Of a stretch of 64,000 nt of DNA, positions 17,247 to 26,410 are shown piece after piece. Location of the stretch: assembly GCF_947581735.1 (NCBI RefSeq), contig NZ_CANPVT010000008.1:310001-374000 (forward strand), written 5' to 3'. The notes below the pieces were generated by a model. It saw only the letters and a program-made list of their open reading frames with translations. It did not search any database and was not told the origin of the DNA. Every line of letters begins with the position of its first letter. The first letter of the stretch is position 1. The stretch comes from Candidatus Palauibacter soopunensis. Lineage in GTDB: Bacteria > Gemmatimonadota > Gemmatimonadetes > Palauibacterales > Palauibacteraceae. The position numbers were made by a program, and so were the translations under genes.

Positions 17247-19021
17247 ACGCTCGCCACGCCGGACCCCTCTCGATCTGCCTCCTCGCGGCGGCGACGGCCT
17301 GCGGTCCCGACGAACGGGAAGATGCGGAGGCGCCGTCCTATACCCAGACACGCCCGAGCTTCACGGCGCGCGAGGGCAGCGACGCGACGACCTCGATCCG
17401 ATTCACGGACGTCACCGCGGCGGCGGGGATCGACTTCGTCCACGCCACGGGCGCCTTCGGCGAGAAGTGGATGCCCGAGACTATGGGCAGCGGCGTCGTG
17501 GTCCTCGATTACGACGGAGATCGGTGGCCGGATCTGTTCTTCGTGAACAGCACCGGCTGGGAGGGACGCGCGGAGGACCGGGGCGCCACCTCCACGCTCC
17601 TGCGGAACCTCGGAGACGGGACGTTCCGCGACGTGACGCGAGAGGCCGGCCTCGACCGGCCCATCTACGGCATGGGGGCGGCGGCGGCCGACTACGACGG
17701 GGACGGGGACACGGACCTCTATGTGACGGCGGTCGGGGACAACCGGCTGTACCGGAACGACGGGGGACGATTCACCGACGTGACCGCGGGGACGGGCACG
17801 GCGGGGAACGCGCCGGGCGCGGCGGATCCCGCCTGGTCCACGGCGGCGGCCTGGTTCGACGCGGACGGGGACGGCTGGCTCGACCTCCTCGTCTGCAACT
17901 ACGTGGACTGGACGCCGGAGACCGACCTCTTCTTCACCCGCGACGGCGTGAATAAATCCTATGCGACCCCCGAGGAATACAACGGCGAGTCCTGCCGCCT
18001 GCTGCGGAACGAGCCGGCTTCCGGGGGCGGTGCGGGCGCCGGCGCTCCCTCCGCACGGCGCTTCCGGGACGTGACGGCCGATTCCGGTCTCGAGAATCCC
18101 GAGGGGAAGTCGCTCGGCATCGTCATCGACGACTTCACCGGGGACGGCCTGCCGGATGTCGCGATCGCGAACGACACCTACCAGAACTTCCTCTACCGGA
18201 ACGAGGGGGACGGGACGTTCGTCGACGTGGCCCTCGATGCGGGGGTCGCCTTCGACGAGTTCGGCCGGGCGCGGGCGGGCATGGGGGTCGACGTCGGCGA
18301 CATCCTCAACCGCGGGCAGCTCTCGATCGCGATCGGCAACTTCTCGAACGAGCCCGTGTCGCTGTTCACGCAGATCCAGGAGGGGTTGTTCCAGGATCTG
18401 GCCGGGTCGGCGCGGCTCACGCGGTCGACGCTGCTGCCGCTCACGTTCGGGCTCCGCTTCGCGGACTTCGACCTCGACCGCTACGTGGATCTCGTGCTGG
18501 GGAACGGCCACATCGAGCCGGAGATCGAGGCGATCCAGGGGGACGTGACCTTCGCGCAGCCGCCTCAGTTGTTCCGGAACGATGGGCGCGGGGGGTTCAT
18601 CGACGCCGGCGCGATGGCGGGCGGGGGATTCGACGAGCCGATCGTGGCGCGGGGCGTGGCGACGCTCGACTTCGACCGGGACGGGGACCTCGACCTCGTG
18701 GTGTCGACGAACGGCGGGCCGGCGAAGCTGTTCCGCAACGACCTCGAGCCCGGCCCCGGGTGGGTGCGGTTGGGCCTGGAGGGGGCTGCGCCGAATCTCG
18801 GCGCCGTCGGGGCGACGGTCCGGGTGTTCGTGGGAGACGTGGCGCAGCGGTTCGTGGTTTCGACCGCCTCGTCCTATCTGTCGCAGTCCGAGGCGAACCC
18901 CGTGCTCGCGGGTCTGGGCGGGGCGCCGCGGGCTGACAGCGTCGTCGTGGTCTGGCCCGGAGGTGCCCGAACCGTCACCGGACCCGTTGAGGCGGGCGCG
19001 GCACTCACAATCCGCGAGTAG
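17243..19021 (+). CDS. CRTAC1-family FG-GAP lipoprotein with ASPIC/UnbV domain
   Basis: The 592-residue protein has a lipoprotein signal (ICLLAAATACGPDE; lipobox ATAC). It contains repeated VCBS/FG-GAP calcium motifs (VVVLDYDGDRWPDLFFVN, AADYDGDGDTDLYVTAVGDN, LDFDRDGDLDLVVSTNGGP) and a C-terminal ASPIC/UnbV domain of about 70 residues (LGAVGATVRVFVGDVAQRFV through VVVVWPGGARTVTGPVEAG). This is the usual layout of CRTAC1-like bacterial proteins, which are surface propellers often encoded beside multiheme cytochromes or TPR proteins. The ATG at 17243 overlaps the cytochrome stop, so a functional link is likely. Its ligand is not known. Confidence 0.92.
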   Translation: MNARHAGPLSICLLAAATACGPDEREDAEAPSYTQTRPSFTAREGSDATTSIRFTDVTAAAGIDFVHATGAFGEKWMPETMGSGVVVLDYDGDRWPDLFFVNSTGWEGRAEDRGATSTLLRNLGDGTFRDVTREAGLDRPIYGMGAAAADYDGDGDTDLYVTAVGDNRLYRNDGGRFTDVTAGTGTAGNAPGAADPAWSTAAAWFDADGDGWLDLLVCNYVDWTPETDLFFTRDGVNKSYATPEEYNGESCRLLRNEPASGGGAGAGAPSARRFRDVTADSGLENPEGKSLGIVIDDFTGDGLPDVAIANDTYQNFLYRNEGDGTFVDVALDAGVAFDEFGRARAGMGVDVGDILNRGQLSIAIGNFSNEPVSLFTQIQEGLFQDLAGSARLTRSTLLPLTFGLRFADFDLDRYVDLVLGNGHIEPEIEAIQGDVTFAQPPQLFRNDGRGGFIDAGAMAGGGFDEPIVARGVATLDFDRDGDLDLVVSTNGGPAKLFRNDLEPGPGWVRLGLEGAAPNLGAVGATVRVFVGDVAQRFVVSTASSYLSQSEANPVLAGLGGAPRADSVVVVWPGGARTVTGPVEAGAALTIRE

Positions 19022-19131
19022 CCCTCCGCCGGCGCGGCGGCGGCCGTCGCGAGGGCGATGGCATCTGGCGCGAGTGCCGTCCGAAACCGATCATTCGTCC
19101 GCCAAGACCCGCCTCCAGGAGACCGTCCGCG

Positions 19132-21657
19132 ATGACCCCTTCGAGCCCCGCGCGCCTCGCCGCCGCCCTCCGTCCCGCCACGCCGCAGCCCGCCCTGCTC
19201 TTCGTGATCGCGTGCGCCGCCGCCGTCTTCGCCGGCACTCCGGTCGCGGGCCAGTCGGGCTCGTTCGGCCACTCGGTGCTGATCCACGAAGGCGAGCTCC
19301 TCGTAGCCGAGCCGACCACCAACTTCCGCCCCGGCGCCGTGTATGTGTACACAAGAGGAGAGGAGGGGTGGATGGAGTCCGGCGTGATTCGCGGGCCGGA
19401 CCCCGAGATCGCCGATGGTTTTGGCACGGTGCTGGCCGCCGCCGGCGACCATCTCTTCGTCGGCATGCGCGGGACCGGCATCCAGATCTTCGGGCGTGGC
19501 GAGGGCGGCGGATGGGTATGGCGGGACGCGATCACGGCCGAAGAGGTCAGCGGTCTTTCGCCGGACTGCCGCTTCGACGGCTATTGCGGGACCGACTTCG
19601 GATTGGCGCTGGCGGCGGAGGGCGAGTGGCTGATGGTGGGCACGCCCGACCCGGCCGATGGTCCGGGCGGAGGGGGGCTGGACGTCCGGGACGATGCCGG
19701 CGCGGCGGGCACGATCCACGCGTACCGGCGCGGCGCCGACGGCCGGTGGACGAAGCGGACGGAGTTGCGCCCTTCGGGCGGCGGCCCGGGCGACCGCTTC
19801 GGAGCGGTGGTGGCCTTTACGGAACGCGGCCTGCTCGTCGGTGCTCCGGGCTGGGGTCCGCGGATCGAGGGAGGCGGCGAGGCCCGGGGTGAGAGCCGCG
19901 AGGGGACGGGCCGCGTCTACCGCTTCGACCTGAGTGGGGACGGCTGGACGGAAACCGGATCGATAGGGTCGGCGGAAGGCGCGGGCTCCGGCTTCGGTGT
20001 CGCGCTCTCCGCGGAGGGCGACCGGCTTCTGATCGGCGCGCCGGGCGCGGACGCCGATCGCGGGGCGGTCCTCGTGTACGCCTGGGAGGTCGGCTCCGGT
20101 TCGTGGGTGGCCGAGGAGCGGATAGTGCTCGAAGGCGGCGCAGAGGGCGACCGCTTCGGCGCGGCGGTCGCCTTCTCCGGACCCGACGTGTGGGTGGGTG
20201 CGCCAACGGAGCGCGAGAACGAGACCGGTGCCGTCCTGGTCTACGAGGCCGAAGCGGACGGCACCCTTCCCGGGCGGCCGCGCCGCATCGCCCTCCCTCG
20301 CGAAGAGACGGTGGAGCGCGACCGTTTCGGCGGACTGGTGGTCGCGGACGGAGCGCTCGCGGCGGTTGGAGCGCCCGGCATGCACCATCAGTCGGGCTCC
20401 GTCCACCTCTTCGAGGACAGCGGCCCCGGCTGGGCGGCGGCGGGCATGCTCGCAAGCGCCCCCGATGCCCTCGAGCCCATGGTCGGCGAGGAGCGCCGCT
20501 GCGTGGAGGGCAGCGTCGGCCCCTTCGATTGCAGTGAAGTCGAGCTGCTCGCGTTCATTCCCAACTCCATTCTGCGGGCCGAGGGCAGCGCCCGGGGCGT
20601 CCGCGCCAACGACAACTGGGGGTGGACCGACCGAGAGACCGGGCGCGAGTATGCGCTGGTGGGACGCAACGACGGCACCTCGTTCATCGACCTGTCGGAT
20701 CCCACCCGTCCGGTCTTGGTCGGCGATCTGCCCAAACCCGACGGCACGCCCCCGTCGCAGCTGTGGCGCGACATCAAGACGTACAAGGACCACGCCTTCA
20801 TCGTGGCCGACGGAGCGGGCGACCACGGCATGCAGGTCTTCGACCTCACCCGCCTGCGCGACGTGGCGCCCGGCGACATGCCCGCGCTCTTCGAGCCCGA
20901 CGTCCACTACCGTGGGGTGGCGAGCTCGCACAACATCGTGATCAACGAGGAAACCGGGTTCGCCTACGCGGTGGGCAGCGGCGCGGGGCGCGAATCCTGC
21001 GGCGGCGGTCTTCACATGATCGACATCAACGACCCCCGGAATCCCGAGTTCGTTGGGTGCTTTCAGGAGGACGGCGGCACCCACGACGCGCAGTGCGTGC
21101 TCTACCGGGGTCCCGACGAACGATACGAGGGGCGCGAGATCTGCCTCAACTCGAACGGACGGTACTTTCAGATCGCCGACGTGACCGACAAGGAGAACCC
21201 CTACGCGGTGTCTCGCGCGACGTCGCCCAATGCCGCCTACATCCACCAGGGGTGGCTCACTCCCGATCACCGCTACTTCTATCAGGACGACGAGTCCGAC
21301 GTGATCTCCGGCGCGGTCGAAACCACGCGGACATTGATTTGGGACTTGAGCGACCTGGAGGATCCGGTGCTTGTCAACCAGTTCATGGGCTCGCTTCCCG
21401 CCAGCGCCCACAATCTCTACCTGAAGGACGGCTTCGCGTATCAGGCCAACTACCGCTACGGCCTCCACGTGCTCGACATCTCCGATCCCGTGAACCCGCA
21501 CGAAGTGGGCTTCTTCGACACGGCCCCGTATCAGGAGGGTCCGGGCTTCGGCGGGGCGTGGAGCACGTATCCGTTCTTCGAGAGCGGCACCATTCTCGTC
21601 ACGAGCATGCGCGAGGGGCTCTTCGTGCTCAAGAAGACGGTGCGGCCGGTAAGTTAG
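19132..21657 (+). CDS. FG-GAP plus choice-of-anchor B family exported protein (paralogue)
   Basis: The 841-residue protein has a signal peptide ending FAGTPVAGQSG. An N-terminal FG-GAP region (about 40-440; blades such as FGAAVAFSGPDVWVGAPTE) is followed by a choice-of-anchor B region from about 450 (NDNWGWTDRETGREYALVGR, LWRDIKTYKDHAFIVADGAG, CGGGLHMIDINDPRNPEF). It has the same architecture and many identical phrases as the protein at 3033-5420, so the two are paralogues. The family is exported, and no enzymatic residues are known. It is 110 bp after the CRTAC1 gene and 75 bp before the large TPR/FG-GAP gene, all on one strand, suggesting one expression unit of surface proteins. Confidence 0.88.
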   Translation: MTPSSPARLAAALRPATPQPALLFVIACAAAVFAGTPVAGQSGSFGHSVLIHEGELLVAEPTTNFRPGAVYVYTRGEEGWMESGVIRGPDPEIADGFGTVLAAAGDHLFVGMRGTGIQIFGRGEGGGWVWRDAITAEEVSGLSPDCRFDGYCGTDFGLALAAEGEWLMVGTPDPADGPGGGGLDVRDDAGAAGTIHAYRRGADGRWTKRTELRPSGGGPGDRFGAVVAFTERGLLVGAPGWGPRIEGGGEARGESREGTGRVYRFDLSGDGWTETGSIGSAEGAGSGFGVALSAEGDRLLIGAPGADADRGAVLVYAWEVGSGSWVAEERIVLEGGAEGDRFGAAVAFSGPDVWVGAPTERENETGAVLVYEAEADGTLPGRPRRIALPREETVERDRFGGLVVADGALAAVGAPGMHHQSGSVHLFEDSGPGWAAAGMLASAPDALEPMVGEERRCVEGSVGPFDCSEVELLAFIPNSILRAEGSARGVRANDNWGWTDRETGREYALVGRNDGTSFIDLSDPTRPVLVGDLPKPDGTPPSQLWRDIKTYKDHAFIVADGAGDHGMQVFDLTRLRDVAPGDMPALFEPDVHYRGVASSHNIVINEETGFAYAVGSGAGRESCGGGLHMIDINDPRNPEFVGCFQEDGGTHDAQCVLYRGPDERYEGREICLNSNGRYFQIADVTDKENPYAVSRATSPNAAYIHQGWLTPDHRYFYQDDESDVISGAVETTRTLIWDLSDLEDPVLVNQFMGSLPASAHNLYLKDGFAYQANYRYGLHVLDISDPVNPHEVGFFDTAPYQEGPGFGGAWSTYPFFESGTILVTSMREGLFVLKKTVRPVS

Positions 21658-21732
21658 GGCGGTATCGGGCTTTCCGGCGGCCGTCGAGCGGCGGGGCGGT
21701 TCGCGTAATTCCATGGACGGGAGGAGTGTGCG

Positions 21733-24700
21733 TTGACGGAACCGAAGCGGTCTAGCCGGGGCGGCAGGAAGCCGAGCTTGGGCGGTGCCCCGATCCGAGT
21801 TCGCGGGTTGACCTTCCTCGCGCTGATCGTTGGCTGCGGGGAGGCGGGGGCGCCCGTGCCGGAGGCGTCTCTGGCGGAGATCCTCGCGACGCGCGGGACG
21901 GCGGACGCGGCGCTTCAGCAGGACCGCCTGGAGGACGCGCGGTCCGACTACCAGCGCCTCGTCGAGATGGCGCCGGCGGAGGCCGCGGGGTACGCGGGTC
22001 TCGGCCTCACGGCGCTCAAGGCGGCGGACTACGAGGCGGCCGAGGAGAACCTCCTCGAGGCGCGCGAGCGGGCGCCGGACGATCCGGAGCTGACGCTGGC
22101 GCTCGCCACGCTGCGGACCGAGACGGGCGATTTCGGGGAGGCGCGGGCGCTGCTGGACGAGACGCTGGCGGCGGACCCGGGCCACGCGCGCAGCCTGTGG
22201 GGGCTGGCGGAGGTGGAGGCCCGGGCGGCGGGAGTGGACTCCGATGCCCGCGTGGACGTTCTCGCGCGCCTGGCCGCGGCCGCGCCGGGCAACCTGGCCG
22301 GCCTCGCCGCCCTCGCCGAAGCGCAACTCGCGCGCGGCGAACTCGACGCCGCCCTCGGCACGATCGAGAGCCTGCGCCAGGTCGCCCCGGACTTCCGGCC
22401 CGGGCCGCGCGCGGCCTTCGAGGCCGCCGAAGATGCCCTCCTGGATGGCGACGCCCCGACGGCGATCAGCCAGTTCGCGGATTTCCGCGCCGCATTCGAG
22501 GTCACCTCGCCCTACCAGGCGAGCCTCGAAGAGCTTAGGCAGCCGGGCGGCCCCCTCGCGGGCGTCGCGCAACTCGACTTCAGCTTCCTCGTCACGCTCC
22601 GCGTCCAGGAGCCGGAGGCCGTGCTCGGCGCCCTCCGCTATACCGAGGCGTCCGATCTGGCCGGGCTCGCGGCGCTTGCCCCCTCATCCGAAACCGGGGC
22701 CGCGACGGAGGCTCCCGTGGCCGCCGCGACGGCGATCGGCGACTTGGACGGGGACGGCGACGAAGATCTGCTGTGGAGCCGGGACGGGGAAGGGCGCGCC
22801 CTGCGCGTGGACCTCGGCCGCTACGTGGACGCCTCCGACGAGGTCGGCGCCATTGACGCGGGCGACGCCGTGGCCGCGATCTGGGTCGACTTCGACGACG
22901 ACCGCCGTCTGGACGCCTGGTTCGCCGGGAGCGCACCGCGCGCCTACCGCAACGACCCGGCCGGAGGCTTCGAGGAGATCGCGCTCCCGCCGGCAGCTGG
23001 TTCGGCCGGCGCGGCGACCTCCGCGGCCCATGGCGTGTTCGCGGCGGACCTGGATCAGGACGGAGACCTCGACGTGTTCGAGCCGCACACGGGCGCGAAC
23101 CGCCTCTTCCGCAACAACGGCGACCTCACCTTCGCCGAGATGGCGGCGGACTTCGGACTCGCGGGCCCGGCGGACGCCGACACGCGTGGCGCGGCCTTCG
23201 GCGACCTCGACGACGACCGCGACCTCGACATCGTGCTCGCGGAAGGCGACGGCGGCCTTCGCCTCCTCGACAACGAGCGCGCCGCCACCTTCGCCGAGCG
23301 GACGGAGCGCCTCTCGGATGCGGCGTCCGAGCCCGCGCAGGCCGTGGCGGTCGGCGACGTGAACGGAGACGGCTGGCTCGACATCGCGGCCGCCGGCGCC
23401 GACCGCGTCCGCCTGCTGCACGGCTCCCCCTCCGACGCCTTCACGCTCGCCGCCACTGTGCCGCTGAACGGCCTCGCCCCGCGCGACCTGCTCTTCGTCG
23501 ACTTCGACAACGACGGCCGGCTGGATCTCGCCGTGGCCGGCACGCCCCCGGCCTCCGGCGCCCCGTCCGGCTCCGGGCTCCGGCTGTTCCGCAACGAAGG
23601 GGAAGGGCGGCTGGCGGCGGCCGACGACTTCCTCCCGGATCTGCCGTTCGCGCTTCGCTCCGTTCGTTCGTTCGACTACAACGAGGACGGCGACGCCGAC
23701 CTCCTCGTCCTCGGAGCGGACGGGAACCCGCGTCTCCTGCGCAACGACGGCGGCAACGCGAACCACTACTTCCGACTCGACCTCGCCGGGCTGGGCGAGG
23801 GCAGCCGCAAGAACAACCGCTTCGGGATCGGCGCGCGCGTCGAGGTCCGGGCCGGCGACCTCTTCCAGGTCCACACCGTCACGGACCCCACCACTCTCAT
23901 CGGCCTCGACGGCCGCCTGAAGGCGGACGTCGTCCGCGTCTACTGGCCGAACGGCGTCCCGCAGGACCTCTACTTCCCGGGCACCGACCAGGACCTTGTC
24001 GAGGAGCAGACGCTCAAGGGTTCCTGCCCGATGCTCTACGTGTGGGACGGCGACGGGTTCGAGTTCGTCGGCGACATGATGTGGAAGAGCGCGCTCGGCA
24101 TGCCCCTCGGCATCCTCGGCGGCGGCCAGCGCGCCTACGCCCCCGCCTTCCCCTCGCAGGAGTACCGGCGCCTCCCGGACGGCGTGTTCCAGCCGCTGGA
24201 TGGCGAGTACGTGATGCAGATCACCGAGGAACTGTGGGAGACGATCTACGTGGACGGTGTGAACCTCGTCGCCGTCGACCATCCCTCCGAGATCGACGTG
24301 TACGTGAACGAGGCCTTCATCCCCCCGGCGCCCATCGACCTCGAACTGTGGCGGGTGGGCGAGCGGCATGCCCCGGTCTCGGCGACGGACGAAGACGGGC
24401 GCGATCACCGGGAGGCGCTTGCCGAGCGCGACTTCGACTACGTCTCGTCGTTCCGGCCCGGCCGCTTCCAGGGGATCGCCGAGCCGCACGAACTCATCCT
24501 CGACCTCGGCCCCGAGGCCGCGTCGGGCGACGTCACCCTCTTCCTCACCGGATGGATCTTCCCCACCGACGCGAGCATCAACGTCGCGATGGGCCAGTCG
24601 GACGCCCTCGCGCCGCACTTCCCGGAACTCGACGTGATGGGCCCCGGCGGCGAGTGGCAGCCCGCGATCCCCGGCCTGAGCTTTCCGTCGGGCAAGGACA

Positions 24701-25311
24701 AGACGGTCGTCGCCGACCTGCGCGGCCTCTTCCCGACCGACGACCGGCGGGTGCGGATCCGCACGAACCTCATGGTCTACTGGGACGAGGCCTTCTTCAC
24801 GACCGGCGCGGCGCACCCGGCGGCAGATGAGCATCGGGTGACGTCGCTCGCGCCCCGCAACGCGGACATCCACTACCGCGGCTTCGCGCGCGAATACCGA
24901 AAGGGCGGTCGCTACGGCCCCCACTGGTTCGACTACGACTCCGTCACGGTCGAGCCGCGCTGGCACGATCTGTTCGGCCTCTACACCCGCTTCGGCGACG
25001 TGACCGACCTCGTGACCGAGGGCGACGACCGCTACGTGATCCAGAACGCCGGCGACGAGATCACGCTCCGCTTCGACGCCGAGGCATTCCCGCCGTTGCC
25101 CGACGGTTGGAAGCGGACGTTCCTCATCTACTCCGACGGCTGGGTGAAGGACGGCGACCTCAACACCGCCACCGGCGACCGCGTCGTGCCGCTCCCCGCG
25201 CGAACCCTGTCCGGCTATCCGCCTCCTCCAGAGGAAGGGGGCGCCGAAGCCCCCGACTCGGAACTCGCGGAATATCTCACGCGCGTCGTCCCGCCCCCGG
25301 AGGACCGATGA
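21733..25311 (+). CDS. Large TPR/FG-GAP/UnbV lipoprotein with an unassigned C-terminal region
   Basis: The 1192-residue protein starts with TTG at 21733, chosen for the strong GGGAGGAG upstream. The signal ends at a lipobox (LIVGC, Cys35). Residues of about 45-240 form TPR-like helices (DALLDGDAPTAISQFADFRA), about 345-690 FG-GAP/VCBS repeats (IGDLDGDGDEDLLWSRDGEG), and about 690-765 an UnbV-like segment (IGARVEVRAGDLFQVHTV, VVRVYWPNGVPQDL). The last 420 residues open with CPMLYVWDGDGFEFVGDMMW and continue as a beta-rich region I cannot name. It is probably a cell-surface or outer-membrane-anchored protein. Its stop overlaps the cupin start. The context with the cytochrome/CRTAC1 pair suggests a shared surface process. 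Confidence 0.85.
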   Translation: MTEPKRSSRGGRKPSLGGAPIRVRGLTFLALIVGCGEAGAPVPEASLAEILATRGTADAALQQDRLEDARSDYQRLVEMAPAEAAGYAGLGLTALKAADYEAAEENLLEARERAPDDPELTLALATLRTETGDFGEARALLDETLAADPGHARSLWGLAEVEARAAGVDSDARVDVLARLAAAAPGNLAGLAALAEAQLARGELDAALGTIESLRQVAPDFRPGPRAAFEAAEDALLDGDAPTAISQFADFRAAFEVTSPYQASLEELRQPGGPLAGVAQLDFSFLVTLRVQEPEAVLGALRYTEASDLAGLAALAPSSETGAATEAPVAAATAIGDLDGDGDEDLLWSRDGEGRALRVDLGRYVDASDEVGAIDAGDAVAAIWVDFDDDRRLDAWFAGSAPRAYRNDPAGGFEEIALPPAAGSAGAATSAAHGVFAADLDQDGDLDVFEPHTGANRLFRNNGDLTFAEMAADFGLAGPADADTRGAAFGDLDDDRDLDIVLAEGDGGLRLLDNERAATFAERTERLSDAASEPAQAVAVGDVNGDGWLDIAAAGADRVRLLHGSPSDAFTLAATVPLNGLAPRDLLFVDFDNDGRLDLAVAGTPPASGAPSGSGLRLFRNEGEGRLAAADDFLPDLPFALRSVRSFDYNEDGDADLLVLGADGNPRLLRNDGGNANHYFRLDLAGLGEGSRKNNRFGIGARVEVRAGDLFQVHTVTDPTTLIGLDGRLKADVVRVYWPNGVPQDLYFPGTDQDLVEEQTLKGSCPMLYVWDGDGFEFVGDMMWKSALGMPLGILGGGQRAYAPAFPSQEYRRLPDGVFQPLDGEYVMQITEELWETIYVDGVNLVAVDHPSEIDVYVNEAFIPPAPIDLELWRVGERHAPVSATDEDGRDHREALAERDFDYVSSFRPGRFQGIAEPHELILDLGPEAASGDVTLFLTGWIFPTDASINVAMGQSDALAPHFPELDVMGPGGEWQPAIPGLSFPSGKDKTVVADLRGLFPTDDRRVRIRTNLMVYWDEAFFTTGAAHPAADEHRVTSLAPRNADIHYRGFAREYRKGGRYGPHWFDYDSVTVEPRWHDLFGLYTRFGDVTDLVTEGDDRYVIQNAGDEITLRFDAEAFPPLPDGWKRTFLIYSDGWVKDGDLNTATGDRVVPLPARTLSGYPPPPEEGGAEAPDSELAEYLTRVVPPPEDR

Positions 25312-25667
25312 GCGTCGTGAACCTGGAGGAGAAGTTCGGCCTGCTGCGGGAGTACTGGCAGCCGCGCGTCGTCGCGGAGCTCAACGACTATCAGTTCAAG
25401 ATCGCGCGCGTGAAGGGGGAGTTCGTGTGGCACGACCACGCGGACACCGACGAAGCGTTCTTCGTCCTCGAGGGCACGCTGCGGATCGACCTCCCCGATG
25501 GCGCCGTCGAGATCGGCCCGGGCGAACTCTACGTCGTCCCCCGCGGCGTGAAGCACCGTCCGGTCGCCGAGGAGGAAGTGAAGCTGTTGCTCGTCGAACC
25601 CCGCGGCGTCGTGAACACCGGCGACGAGCCCGGCGACCTCACCGCCGAATCCGACGTCTGGATCTGA
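25308..25667 (+). CDS. Small single-domain cupin
   Basis: The 119-residue protein shows both cupin motifs: WHDHADTDEAFFVLEGTLRI (metal-binding His, His, Glu) and later PGELYVVPRGVKHRPVA with the fourth ligand His. These small cytoplasmic cupins are often called 'cupin domain-containing protein' or mannose-6-phosphate isomerase-like, and no specific substrate can be assigned. The ATG at 25308 overlaps the stop of the large lipoprotein gene (ATGA), so it is translationally coupled. It converges on the Uma2-type gene with three bases between. Confidence 0.88.
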   Translation: MSVVNLEEKFGLLREYWQPRVVAELNDYQFKIARVKGEFVWHDHADTDEAFFVLEGTLRIDLPDGAVEIGPGELYVVPRGVKHRPVAEEEVKLLLVEPRGVVNTGDEPGDLTAESDVWI

Positions 25668-25670
25668 AGA

Positions 25671-26219
25671 TCAGAGGTCGGGCGCGAACACGGCTTCCAG
25701 GTCGATCGCACCTACCCATTCGGTTCCGAGCCTGACGGGGAGGGTCTCCGTGAAGCGCTCGTGCGCACGCTCCTCGCCGAACCGCCACACGTCGACAGCG
25801 CCCTCGGCAGGGTCAACGATCCAGTATTCCCTCACGCCCTGGCGCTCGTAGAGTCGCAGCTTGATGCTGCGGTCTCGGCTGGCCGTCGAAGGGGAGAGAA
25901 TCTCGACGACGAGGTCGGGCGGCCCGACGATCCCGGCCTCCCCGATGATCCCGCGACGCTCGTCGGAAACGAACATGAGGTCCGGCTGCACGCCTTCTCC
26001 CGTCGCGGGGAACTCGACGCCGACGGGCGCCCAGAACAGCTCGCCGCATTCCGGCTTGTGGAGGAGGGGCTTGAGGGCTTCGTACAACGCTCTCGTGAGG
26101 CGGTGGTGCAGGATCGACGGGGCGGGGGTCATGTAGATGTCGCCCTCGATCGCCTCGTAGCGATTGCCGTCGTCCGGCATCTGCTGGACGTCCTGCCAGG
26201 TGATCGAGGGAAGCGGCAT
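25671..26219 (-). CDS. Uma2-family (DUF820) PD-(D/E)xK nuclease-like protein
   Basis: The 182-residue protein carries the core of the Uma2/DUF820 family: YEAIEGDIYMTPAPSILHHR near the start, QPDLMFVSDERRG and GPPDLVVEILSPSTASRDR with the acidic residues, then KLRLYERQGVREYWIVDP with the lysine. The fold is that of restriction-endonuclease-like nucleases. Such genes are often dispersed and mobile, and their biological role is unclear. The ATG at 26219 is chosen because homologues begin with a short segment like MPLPSITWQDVQQMP. It is divergent from the BNR-propeller gene across 191 bp, which includes a GCCGGG-CTTT-CCCGGC hairpin at 26335-26350. Confidence 0.85.
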   Translation of the reverse strand: MPLPSITWQDVQQMPDDGNRYEAIEGDIYMTPAPSILHHRLTRALYEALKPLLHKPECGELFWAPVGVEFPATGEGVQPDLMFVSDERRGIIGEAGIVGPPDLVVEILSPSTASRDRSIKLRLYERQGVREYWIVDPAEGAVDVWRFGEERAHERFTETLPVRLGTEWVGAIDLEAVFAPDL

Positions 26220-26410
26220 GGTCGGCACATCATAGCTCCGGGCGGGAGTCGTCTCCAAGTCCGCGCCTATGATCGCCGGCTTCATCATCCCGCTCTCAAC
26301 GCCCATTGCCGCGCGAGGCCGACAGGTCTTGTCAGCCGGGCTTTCCCGGCGCACCGTGGGTTCCCGGCACATTTCCGGCGTCCGTCCAACTCAACCCGGC
26401 GAGGCATGAC

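Noticed and set aside
14007-17351. Long minus-strand frame opposite the cytochrome gene
   Set aside because: It mirrors the high-GC coding strand, is rich in Arg, Pro and Gly without domain signal, and lies opposite a gene with five heme motifs. The same holds for the long frames opposite 19132-25311 and 26411-29623.
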